A program made the translations under genes and the position numbers. From JBMOLL01 sp049325415 (GTDB lineage Bacteria; Bacteroidota; Bacteroidia; Bacteroidales; GCA-2748055), in NCBI GenBank assembly GCA_049325415.1, contig JBMOLL010000015.1:54096-118095 (forward strand): 64,000 nucleotides of DNA. Reading direction: 5' to 3'. Under the pieces are notes generated by a model that was not told the DNA's origin, did not search any database, and saw nothing but the letters and a program-made list of their open reading frames with translations. The first letter of the stretch is position 1. Every line of letters begins with the position of its first letter. Below, in pieces: positions 25,470-32,623 of the stretch.

Positions 25470-26672
25470 TTAGTAATGACATTTTGAACACTCCGTACCT
25501 CCGGTCTGCATGGCCGTTACCCGGTCGATGGTCCCGTTCTTAACCGCTTCGTGCAGGTCTTTATACTGCTCATAGAAGGCATTGTCGAAAAACTGGACCT
25601 CGGTATCCCTGTGGCAATTAATACACCATCCCATGGCCAGAGACGAAACCTGCTTCACCCGGTCCATGTTTTCCACTTCACCGTGGCATACCTGGCACTG
25701 CAGTTTTCCTGCCTGAACATGCTGGGCATGACTGAAGAAGGCATGGTCGGGCAGGTTATGGACGCGGATCCATTCAATGGATTTACCGGCTTCAAAGGCA
25801 TTGACCACCTTGCTGATCTCATATTTTCCGGAATGGCTTCCCTCCCTGACCAGGATATGACAGTTCATACACAGGTTCACTTCGGGAATTCCGGCACTTT
25901 TTGAATATTCGGAGGTATAGTGACAATACTTGCAATCAATGTGATTATCGGTAGCATGAACCCTGTGGGAAAACTTGACCGGCTGGTCAGGCTCATATCC
26001 CTGCTGACGGCCAAGATCAGAACCCGCTTCATACAGCAGTTTGGCCTGCCAGCCAAGAGCCCCGGCAAGAATGATGAAATGGAGGTACCTTTTTTTAACC
26101 TTTTTCAAAAACACGAGGTCAATAATGGACCAGGTGAGTAAGGCCCCCAGCAGCAGGAACAGGAAGATCTTGTTTATAACCGGTTTCTGCTTTTTCAGCC
26201 CCTTTTCCTCAAAACGATCCAGAAAAATCTTGATCATTTCTATATCCGGTTCTTCCAGTGTAAAGGTTTTATGCACCTCCGACATTACCTTACCTGTAGG
26301 TGACATAACAGCCTTTTTAAAAACAGCCAGGTCCTGGTTCTTGTACTTATGAGCGATTTCCCATGCGTTGGGATTCCAGTTAAAAGTATCGATCTCCACC
26401 GTGTTATGGCAATCTGCGCAGGCAGGGCCACTGAACTTGCCGTCGATCAGCCCGTAAAACAGCCGTTCTCCCCTCAGGAGTCCTTCACCGGTCTGAGCCG
26501 GTGTTGGTTCTTCACCGGCACCAAAGACGGGTATGGTGGAAAATAACAGGATCAGGCCCAGGAGGTAGGGAGTGATCCGGAAGAAATGAGGAGTCCGGGC
26601 CTGATGGCCACGCCTGACCATCCCTGAATGGCGTCTGCAGGATGGGGCATTCAGCTTTTCGTCTTTAGTCAT
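25470..26672 (-). CDS. actA: Alternative complex III multiheme cytochrome c, ActA
   Basis: First gene of the act operon, 400 residues. Six CxxCH sites are visible: CADCH (85-89) in an N-terminal domain, then after a membrane helix (IFLFLLLGALLTWSIIDLVF) CKYCH, CMNCH, CQVCH, CINCH and CSKCH. The last five match the pentaheme domain of characterised ActA; the first is an additional monoheme domain. The signal segment lies at about residues 34-52 (TPYLLGLILLFSTIPVFGAG), so translation may really begin at the internal ATG at 26621. No strong ribosome-binding sequence decides between the two starts. Confidence 0.9.
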   Translation of the reverse strand: MTKDEKLNAPSCRRHSGMVRRGHQARTPHFFRITPYLLGLILLFSTIPVFGAGEEPTPAQTGEGLLRGERLFYGLIDGKFSGPACADCHNTVEIDTFNWNPNAWEIAHKYKNQDLAVFKKAVMSPTGKVMSEVHKTFTLEEPDIEMIKIFLDRFEEKGLKKQKPVINKIFLFLLLGALLTWSIIDLVFLKKVKKRYLHFIILAGALGWQAKLLYEAGSDLGRQQGYEPDQPVKFSHRVHATDNHIDCKYCHYTSEYSKSAGIPEVNLCMNCHILVREGSHSGKYEISKVVNAFEAGKSIEWIRVHNLPDHAFFSHAQHVQAGKLQCQVCHGEVENMDRVKQVSSLAMGWCINCHRDTEVQFFDNAFYEQYKDLHEAVKNGTIDRVTAMQTGGTECSKCHY

Positions 26673-26987
26673 ATTCGGGTTAGTTATACTATAAAAGCGG
26701 CAGCAAACATTTCTGCCCTTTCAGCTAATGTCCGGTTCAGTTTCAGCACAGGAGGGGTGGGTCCTGCTTCAGCGGGATACATATTTACATTCAGTATCTC
26801 AACTGATTAATGCAATTTAAACCTAAACATCTAAAATTGCAACCACAATTTCAGAATTAACATCCAAAAGGCCGAAATCGGGTAATTGTTATTTGGACCA
26901 ATTCAAGGCATATTTCGTTTGTGACAATTGAAGAAATATCTGAATGTTTTTTCTACATTGCATGTCAATTCCCGCGATCAGAATCAT
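26673..26987. other. 315-base gap between actA and the symporter, with small inverted repeat
   Basis: Divergent, AT-rich non-coding region. An inverted repeat TGCAATTT (26811-26818) and AAATTGCA (26834-26841) with a 15-base spacer lies in the middle and could be an operator. A weak promoter toward the symporter is at 26892-26921. No clear TAnnTTTG element toward actA was found. Confidence 0.35.
26892..26921 (+). promoter_or_regulatory. Possible promoter for the bile-acid-type symporter
   Basis: TTTG (26892-26895), 18 bases, then TTCGTTTG (26914-26921), one mismatch from TAnnTTTG. The chosen ATG is 66 bases downstream. Confidence 0.35.
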
Positions 26988-27851
26988 ATGGGGTCATATT
27001 TCACATCCTATTTCCTCCCTGCAACACTTGCCATTATTACCCTGGGCATGGGCCTGTCGGTAAGCACGGATGATTTCAGGAACCTGTTCCGCCGGCCAAA
27101 GGCCCTGAGCATCGGCCTTGTCAGTCAGATGGTGCTTCTTCCGCTGATAGCCTTCCTGATCGCTGCACTGAGCAACCTCGATCCGTTTTTCAAAGTAGGC
27201 CTGGTGATCATCGCCGCCTGCCCGGGTGGCGCAACCTCGAACCTGGTCAGTTACATCCTTGCCGGGAATGTGGCGCTGTCGATCTCACTCACGGTAATCA
27301 ACAGCCTCATTACCCTGCTGACTATTCCGCTTCTGGTGAATCTGGGGCTGGAGACCTTCCTGCATCAGAATGCCGAAATTCGTTTGCCCGTGCTGGATAC
27401 CATCGGTAAGATTTTCCTGCTTACCATCCTGCCTGCCTATACCGGCATCCTTTTGAGAAAGAAATATCCGCGTCTGGCGGAGAAACTGAACCAGCCCCTT
27501 AAATACATTCTTCCCGGTATACTTCTCATGATGTACCTGGGTGTCATGTTTATTGATGAAGGTGGTGACAACAATAATGTGAAAGGTTACCTGATCCTGT
27601 TGATACCCACGGTCCTGCTGAATTTCGGTTCCATGACAGCCGGCTGGTTTCTTTCCAGGTTGTCAGGTATCGGGAAACGGAACGCCATGACCATTTCCAT
27701 TGAGGTCGGCCTGCAGAATTCAGCCCTGGCTATATTCACGGCATCCACCCTTTTACATAATAATGAGATGGCACTGGTAGCCGTGGTTTACGGTTCCTTT
27801 ACCTTTTTTACGACCATGCTTTTCGGCTGGATGGCAAAGAAATTTGCCTAA
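26988..27851 (+). CDS. Bile acid:sodium symporter family transporter
   Basis: Secondary transporter of the BASS/ASBT fold, 287 residues with about ten helices. The start is placed at the ATG at 26988, giving GSYFTSYFLPATLAIITLGM; upstream in-frame TTG starts would add a charged stretch without homology. Conserved features are ITLGMGLSVSTDDFRNL, the crossover region IIAACPGGATSNLVSYILAGN, and SIEVGLQNSALAIF. In bacteria such proteins carry a range of organic anions, so the substrate is undefined. Its last 4 bases overlap the convergent T9SS cargo gene. Confidence 0.88.
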   Translation: MGSYFTSYFLPATLAIITLGMGLSVSTDDFRNLFRRPKALSIGLVSQMVLLPLIAFLIAALSNLDPFFKVGLVIIAACPGGATSNLVSYILAGNVALSISLTVINSLITLLTIPLLVNLGLETFLHQNAEIRLPVLDTIGKIFLLTILPAYTGILLRKKYPRLAEKLNQPLKYILPGILLMMYLGVMFIDEGGDNNNVKGYLILLIPTVLLNFGSMTAGWFLSRLSGIGKRNAMTISIEVGLQNSALAIFTASTLLHNNEMALVAVVYGSFTFFTTMLFGWMAKKFA

Positions 27852-28672
27852 CGGTACAGATGCAAAAACCCGCACAATCCGGTGGAAGCTCCTTCATCAA
27901 GACCTTCAATCACATAATAATATATGCCTTCGGGGACTTCACGTCCGCTGAAGGTCCTTCCATCCCAGGAAATCACGGGGGATTCCGAAATGTAAACGGT
28001 TGAACCGGTACGGGTAAAAATCGTGAGCCGGTACACCAGTTCCCCGGATGTGGTTACTTCAAAATAATCGTTGATACCGTCGCCATTCGGTGAAAAAACG
28101 TTCGCAACAATGAGGCTGTGCGAAACGGGGATCTTTTTCAGCAGGGTGTCGCTGCAACCGGCATCGTCGGTAACGGTATGTATCACAGGAATGACACCCT
28201 CGGCTGTGAACCGGTGCAGAAACGAAATAGTACTGTAGCTGATGCTCTCGGGTAATTCCCAGTGATAGACGTAAGTTACACCGGGACCCGGCAGGCTTTC
28301 GGAGATAAAAAAGTACGTGAGCTCACTACCGGCAGAAGAAGAATCCTTCCAGGCAAAGGCTGCCACGGGGGATTGCCGCACTTCAACGGGCGAACCGGAG
28401 GTGATGGTCCTGTTCCCGTCGATCAGGCAACTCACATGGAAAGATCCCGGGCCAAACAGATGAGAAGGATCCAGGAGTCCGTCGGCTGTCGTACCATCGT
28501 CAAAATCCCAGTGCAGGGAAGAATAGGCTGAAAGATCCTGGGCATTCTCAAGGGAGAAACCTACCATCAGTGAGTCACAGCCATGAAGGGTGTCCGCATG
28601 AATCACTTCCTGTGCACCCACCCTGATAAGGATTCCTGTTATAAATATGCTTAGTATGATCCCCTTTCTCAT
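27848..28672 (-). CDS. T9SS type B cargo protein with PKD domain
   Basis: Secreted 274-residue protein. It has a signal peptide (ILSIFITGILIRVGAQ), a PKD-like domain (LHWDFDDGTTADGLLDPSH), a second Ig-like domain (YVYHWELPESISYS), and a C-terminal type B sorting domain of the gliding-motility CTD family starting at VFSPNGDGINDYFEV and continuing YRLTIFTRTGSTVYIS and EVPEGIYYYVIEG. The CTD directs export by the type IX secretion system and surface attachment. It lies 21 bases downstream-reading of the AI-2E gene (which starts at 29803 and ends at 28694) and may be co-transcribed with it. Confidence 0.9.
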   Translation of the reverse strand: MRKGIILSIFITGILIRVGAQEVIHADTLHGCDSLMVGFSLENAQDLSAYSSLHWDFDDGTTADGLLDPSHLFGPGSFHVSCLIDGNRTITSGSPVEVRQSPVAAFAWKDSSSAGSELTYFFISESLPGPGVTYVYHWELPESISYSTISFLHRFTAEGVIPVIHTVTDDAGCSDTLLKKIPVSHSLIVANVFSPNGDGINDYFEVTTSGELVYRLTIFTRTGSTVYISESPVISWDGRTFSGREVPEGIYYYVIEGLDEGASTGLCGFLHLYR

Positions 28673-28693
28673 GAGGAGCGTATAGTTTAGCTT

Positions 28694-29803
28694 CTAAATC
28701 TTTTCTGTCAGTTTCTGAACAACCCTAAAATTATTAAAAAATTCTTTAGCAAATACCCTCATCACGGTATAAGCCGGAATTGCCAGGATCATTCCCGTCA
28801 CACCCGCAAGGCTCCCGGCCATCAGAATGACAATAAAAATCTCGAGGGGATGGGCATTCACGCTGTTGGAGAAGATCACAGGCTGGAAAATTACGTTGTC
28901 GATGATCTGGACAATAAGAAATACCAGGGCCATATACCCCACCAGCGGCAGGAGTTCGGTTGTAAAGTCGAGGTGAATATGCGTGGCGATTCCCAGAATG
29001 ACGCCGAGGGCAGCCCCGATCCAGGGCCCGATATAGGGAATAATATTCAGTATGGCAGCAAGAAGCCCGATAACGATCCCATGCCTGAATCCCACCCCAA
29101 TGATGGTCATGCCGATGGTGATCAGGGTCATGATCCCGGTCATTTGCAACAATATTCCAAGAAAATACCTGCCGAGCAGATGCCGTATGGAAGCCAGGGC
29201 ATGCCGCATGGCTGCATCATATTCCTTCGGCAGTAGGAGGACCATGGATTCCACAAGGATCCGGTCGTCACGCAGCAGAAAAAAGGTGATGAACGAAATC
29301 GCGAAAAAAGCCCAGAGGATATTTCCGAGTGTACCGGCTACGGTCCCAAGCAAATTGGTAACCACTTTGATATCCAGTACCGAACGGATTTTATCGGAGA
29401 TAAACTGTTCGATTCCTGCAAAACCATCATCGCTCAGGTTCAGATTATCGTACCATACCCTGATCCCGTCGATCGGCCCCTGCAGTTCGGTCATGACCTG
29501 GTCGACATCGACCGTGGAGAGGTCCTGTGCCTCACTGGCAATAAGGGGGATAAAAGTCCTGAAAAAGGCAAAGAACAGGGCCCAGATCACCACCAGGGTA
29601 AAAAGCGCCTTGAACCATACCGGGAGCTGCCACTTGCCGATACGGACCTTTCCGAGAAGATTCACCAGCGGCTTGCCCATCAGGGAAAGTACGGCAGCAA
29701 TGAGGATATAGGCAACAATGGAGGCGAAATACCAGATAAGTACCCCAAGGATCAGGATTCCGGCAATGATGAGCAGATTCCGGGTGGTAAAAAACGATTT
29801 CAT
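28694..29803 (-). CDS. AI-2E family transporter/permease
   Basis: A 369-residue membrane protein of the AI-2E (PerM/YdiK) family. It has paired N-terminal helices (LLIIAGILILGVLIWYFASI), a large soluble segment (about 75-150), then the conserved second half with IGLLAAILNIIPYIGPWIGA and a C-terminal IPAYTVMRVFAKEFF. Family members include exporters and Na/H antiporters, so the autoinducer link in the name should not be taken as function. A partial paralogue lies at the far end of the window. Confidence 0.88.
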   Translation of the reverse strand: MKSFFTTRNLLIIAGILILGVLIWYFASIVAYILIAAVLSLMGKPLVNLLGKVRIGKWQLPVWFKALFTLVVIWALFFAFFRTFIPLIASEAQDLSTVDVDQVMTELQGPIDGIRVWYDNLNLSDDGFAGIEQFISDKIRSVLDIKVVTNLLGTVAGTLGNILWAFFAISFITFFLLRDDRILVESMVLLLPKEYDAAMRHALASIRHLLGRYFLGILLQMTGIMTLITIGMTIIGVGFRHGIVIGLLAAILNIIPYIGPWIGAALGVILGIATHIHLDFTTELLPLVGYMALVFLIVQIIDNVIFQPVIFSNSVNAHPLEIFIVILMAGSLAGVTGMILAIPAYTVMRVFAKEFFNNFRVVQKLTEKI

Positions 29804-29819
29804 TCTGTTTTGCTTAGGG

Positions 29820-29827
29820 CAAATATA
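29820..29827 (-). promoter_or_regulatory. -7 element for the AI-2E gene
   Basis: Minus-strand TATATTTG, an exact TAnnTTTG match, 16 bases before the AI-2E start. Confidence 0.5.
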
Positions 29828-30060
29828 AGGATTAATTGTATTGCAGAACTTTTCCGGAAGCGATCGCTTTATCGGGAGGCAGCTTTACGCATTTGCCGTT
29901 CCGGACAGCAGGAGCCGGACGATCCGCCGGGCTCGGATCCTGCAGAATACAAACACCAGGAAATCAAGCAACTGGAAATAATCATACCGGAAATCCGTGA
30001 AAGGGAAAAAAGCAAGCGTTTGAGCACCAGGTACCTGAAAACGGGTTAATATCTTCCCCT

Positions 30061-30090
30061 TTTGATTTTAGAAGGATAATGCTACTTTTA
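30061..30090 (+). promoter_or_regulatory. Probable thyA-folA promoter
   Basis: TTTG (30061-30064), 18 bases, then TACTTTTA (30083-30090), one mismatch from TAnnTTTG, 26 bases before the thyA ATG. Confidence 0.4.
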
Positions 30091-30116
30091 CGCTCAGGGT
30101 AAATTTAAAATATACG

Positions 30117-30911
30117 ATGAAGCAATATCTAGACCTCCTGCATCACGTTATGGATCAGGGGATTAAAAAGGAAGACCGGACAGGAACAGGAACAATCAGC
30201 ACCTTTGGTTACCAGATGCGCTTCGATCTTGCCGATGGCTTTCCCCTGCTGACAACCAAGAAGCTCCATCTCAAATCGATTATCTATGAACTACTCTGGT
30301 TTTTGCAGGGTGAGACGAATACCGCCTATCTGAAAGAGCACGGGGTATCGATCTGGGATGAGTGGGCCGATCCGCAGGGTAATCTCGGGCCGATCTACGG
30401 TTATCAGTGGCGGTCGTGGCCGGGTACCGGAGGCTCTTCCATTGACCAGATCAGCCAGGTGATCCGATCAATCAAAGACAATCCCGACTCGCGCCGGCAT
30501 ATTGTAAGTGCGTGGAACGTTGGCGACCTCGACAAAATGGCCCTCCCGCCCTGTCATATCCTATTTCAGTTTTATGTGGCCGGGGGAAAACTCTCCTGCC
30601 AGCTTTACCAGCGCAGTGCGGATATTTTCATCGGCGTACCCTTTAATATTGCCTCTTACTCCCTGCTGCTCATGATGATCGCCCAGGTTACCGGACTGGA
30701 GCCCGGGACCTTTATTCACACCCTGGGGGATGCACATATTTATTCGAACCATCTTGAACAGGTAAAACTTCAGCTTACCCGCGAACCAAGGCCGCTGCCC
30801 CGGATGCTTATCAAAAAGCGGGGACAGGGGATCAATGATTTTCAATTCGAAGATTTCAGCCTGGAGAATTACGATCCACATCCGCATATTAAAGGTGAAA
30901 TAGCAATCTGA
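30117..30911 (+). CDS. thyA: Thymidylate synthase
   Basis: Converts dUMP to dTMP with methylenetetrahydrofolate, releasing dihydrofolate. It has 264 residues, exactly the length of E. coli ThyA. The nucleophilic Cys is in LPPCHILFQFYV, and RTGTGTISTFGYQMRFDL, LWFLQGETNT, QLYQRSADIFIGVPFNIASY and the C-terminal HPHIKGEIAI are all family-typical. It is followed after 10 bases by folA, which recycles the dihydrofolate, so the pair forms a functional operon. Confidence 0.98.
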   Translation: MKQYLDLLHHVMDQGIKKEDRTGTGTISTFGYQMRFDLADGFPLLTTKKLHLKSIIYELLWFLQGETNTAYLKEHGVSIWDEWADPQGNLGPIYGYQWRSWPGTGGSSIDQISQVIRSIKDNPDSRRHIVSAWNVGDLDKMALPPCHILFQFYVAGGKLSCQLYQRSADIFIGVPFNIASYSLLLMMIAQVTGLEPGTFIHTLGDAHIYSNHLEQVKLQLTREPRPLPRMLIKKRGQGINDFQFEDFSLENYDPHPHIKGEIAI

Positions 30912-30921
30912 CCGAACGAAA

Positions 30922-31419
30922 ATGATAAAAAGAAACCTCGCCATTATTGTGGCTGTAGCCGAGAACCTGGCGATCGGCAAGGAAAACAGGCTGCTCTGGC
31001 ACCTGTCCGAAGACCTGAAACGATTTAAAAGACTGACAACAGGTCATACGGTAATCATGGGAAGGAACACCTTTCTATCCCTTCCCAACGGAGCCCTTCC
31101 CAACAGGAAAAATATCGTGATCAGCGACAGGAAAGACGAAAGTTTTGCTGGCTGCCATATGGCTTTTTCCATCGATGAAGCCCTCCGGATGGCCGGAGAT
31201 TCGGAACCCTGTTTCGTGATGGGAGGGGGAATGGTATACCGGCAGTTGCTGCCGCAAGCCGGGAAACTCTACCTGACCACCGTTCACCATGTTTTTGATG
31301 CGGATACTTTTTTCCCGGAAATCGACTTCAGTCAGTGGAAACTCAGAGAAGAAGAGTATGTTGAGGCCTCAGAAAAAAATGAGTACCCGCATACCTACCG
31401 GCTCTATGAAAGGATATAA
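30922..31419 (+). CDS. folA: Dihydrofolate reductase
   Basis: Reduces dihydrofolate to tetrahydrofolate with NADPH. It has 165 residues. Typical blocks are AIVAVAENLAIGKENRLLWH, VIMGRNTFLSLPNGALPNR, FVMGGGMVYRQLLPQAGKLY and LTTVHHVFDADTFFPEID. It lies directly behind thyA. An inverted repeat starts immediately after the stop. Confidence 0.97.
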   Translation: MIKRNLAIIVAVAENLAIGKENRLLWHLSEDLKRFKRLTTGHTVIMGRNTFLSLPNGALPNRKNIVISDRKDESFAGCHMAFSIDEALRMAGDSEPCFVMGGGMVYRQLLPQAGKLYLTTVHHVFDADTFFPEIDFSQWKLREEEYVEASEKNEYPHTYRLYERI

Positions 31420-31446
31420 TTCGAACATAAAACCGTTTTGTTCGAA
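31420..31446 (+). terminator. Inverted repeat at the 3' end of thyA-folA
   Basis: TTCGAACA (31420-31427) and TGTTCGAA (31439-31446) are perfect 8-base arms around an 11-base loop, beginning at the base after the folA stop. No T run follows, so it is a weak terminator, an mRNA-end stabiliser, or possibly an operator for the next gene. Confidence 0.4.
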
Positions 31447-31524
31447 GTGTTGATTTTTGAGCCAGCTATCGGATAATTGAGAAAAAGAGTCTATTTTGCG
31501 TGCACTAACTTAAAATGACCTCAT

Positions 31525-31980
31525 ATGAAAAAAAACTATTTTCTTCTGTTTGCATTTCTGCTGTCACCTCTTTTCCTCTACGGTCAGGCGGAAAAGATCG
31601 TCGGTATCTGGCTGACTGAAAAGAAGACTTCCCAGGTGGAGGTGTACAAAGGTACAGACGGGAAATACTACGGCAAGATCTGCTGGCTGGAAACCCCGAA
31701 TGAAGACGGTAAACCAAAGGTCGATAAAGAGAATCCGGACGAAAAGCTTAAAACCCGTCCCTTGCTTGGGCTGAATATAGTTAACGGATTCAAATACAAC
31801 GCCGGAGATAAGGAATGGGAAGACGGGACCATTTACGATCCGGACAACGGAAAAACCTACGATTGTTACGCATGGTTCGAAGACGGGAATTATAACACCC
31901 TTTATCTTAAAGGCTACGTGCTGGGGATAAAATGGATGGGACGCTCCACAGTCTGGCTGCGCGAGCCTGCAAAAAAATAA
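31525..31980 (+). CDS. DUF2147 secreted protein
   Basis: A 151-residue exported protein. Signal peptide in YFLLFAFLLSPLFLYGQAEK, then the DUF2147 signature (KIVGIWLTEKKTSQVEVY, YYGKICWLETP) and the C-terminal GYVLGIKWMGRSTVWLREP. The domain is a small beta-barrel of unknown function common in Bacteroidota and Proteobacteria envelopes. It is a single-gene unit, ended by a strong terminator at 32006-32050. Confidence 0.88.
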   Translation: MKKNYFLLFAFLLSPLFLYGQAEKIVGIWLTEKKTSQVEVYKGTDGKYYGKICWLETPNEDGKPKVDKENPDEKLKTRPLLGLNIVNGFKYNAGDKEWEDGTIYDPDNGKTYDCYAWFEDGNYNTLYLKGYVLGIKWMGRSTVWLREPAKK

Positions 31981-32005
31981 CCCGGACTATAACTACCAAC
32001 GGGAT

Positions 32006-32050
32006 GGAACCGGTAAGAGATCCATGATCTTTTACCGGTTCCTGTTTTTT
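32006..32050 (+). terminator. Rho-independent terminator after DUF2147 gene
   Basis: GGAACCGGTAA (32006-32016) pairs with TTACCGGTTCC (32032-32042); inner bases extend the stem to about 17 pairs with a 3-base loop. A T run follows at 32045-32050. Confidence 0.9.
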
Positions 32051-32426
32051 AAAAGTGTTAAAACCGTACAGATTCGGACACCCCTGTCCCAATATCGGGC
32101 GACTAATCCGGTATAACCAGTCATAAAGGAACACGTTATATTTTTGATTTTCATTAATTTATAATTTCTGGCACGGTATGTGATAAGTTAACCATGAAAA
32201 CAAATCTTACGTTCTTTACATCACACAAACGGGTGATAATTGTAAAGTTTCTTTTTTAGGTTTAAGTGGTTAGTAAATTGGGGCCGTGGCAGGCCCCTTT
32301 TTCATTTACCCCGGTCCATGATCCGTTTCGTCCACGGCGCTCCTCCATGCTTTCCCCGACTTTTTCTCAAAGGTCCGGTATTTTCCCGGGAAGCCCGGCT
32401 GTCATTGCCATCCGTTTAAAACGGGC

Positions 32427-32460
32427 AAAAAAAAAGGTGACCGCTTTCGCGATCACCTTT
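32427..32460 (-). terminator. Rho-independent terminator of tRNA-His
   Basis: Read on the minus strand, AAAGGTGA pairs with TCACCTTT and the inner CGC with GCG around a 4-base loop (GAAA), with one internal mismatch; a run of nine T follows. It begins 4 bases after the tRNA 3' end. Confidence 0.88.
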
Positions 32461-32463
32461 CCG

Positions 32464-32538
32464 GGTGGAAGATCGGGCTCGAACCGACGACCTTCGGAAC
32501 CACAATCCGACGCTCTAACCGACTGAGCTACATCCACC
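32464..32538 (-). tRNA. tRNA-His (anticodon GTG)
   Basis: The minus strand folds as a complete cloverleaf. The anticodon loop TTGTGGT gives GTG, flanked by stem TCGGA/TCCGA. D arm GCTC/GAGC with loop AGTCGGTTA; T arm GTCGG-TTCGAGC-CCGAT. The acceptor stem includes an encoded extra 5' G (position -1, base 32538) opposite C73, the identity mark of tRNA-His. Pair 6-67 is a T-T mismatch. CCA is not encoded. It is a single-gene unit with a promoter at 32564-32571 and its own terminator. Confidence 0.96.
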
Positions 32539-32563
32539 GTGTTGCAGTCCCCAGAGGGGAGTG

Positions 32564-32571
32564 CAAATTTA
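32564..32571 (-). promoter_or_regulatory. -7 element for tRNA-His
   Basis: Minus-strand TAAATTTG, exact TAnnTTTG, about 26 bases before the mature tRNA 5' end. Confidence 0.6.
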
Positions 32572-32623
32572 AGTTTTTTTCCTTACGTGATAAAACCTCT
32601 GAGATTTTTTTTTAGCTGCAGGC

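Larger units (their letters stand above)
29804..30116. other. 313-base gap between AI-2E gene and thyA
   Basis: Divergent non-coding region with promoters at both ends (29820-29827 to the left, 30061-30090 to the right). A TTG-initiated frame of 79 codons crosses it but shows no recognisable protein character. Nothing else is seen. Confidence 0.5.
31981..32463. other. 483-base gap between DUF2147 gene and tRNA-His
   Basis: Holds the DUF2147 terminator (32006-32050) on its left and the tRNA terminator (32427-32460) on its right. Between them is an AT-rich stretch (about 32130-32260) with a TGGCACG at 32171-32177 and a 21-codon frame from 32194, neither of which I can support as functional. 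Confidence 0.45.

Noticed and set aside
29810..30049. 79-codon TTG-started frame between AI-2E gene and thyA
   Set aside because: Overlaps the AI-2E promoter, has a poor start, and the charged product resembles nothing known.
32194..32259. 21-codon frame (KTNLTFFTSHKRV start) after a TGGCACG
   Set aside because: Too short to support; the sigma-54-like match upstream has two mismatches in fixed positions and no conserved partner is visible.
32266..32526. 86-codon plus-strand frame
   Set aside because: Runs through the tRNA-His terminator and most of the tRNA gene in antisense.
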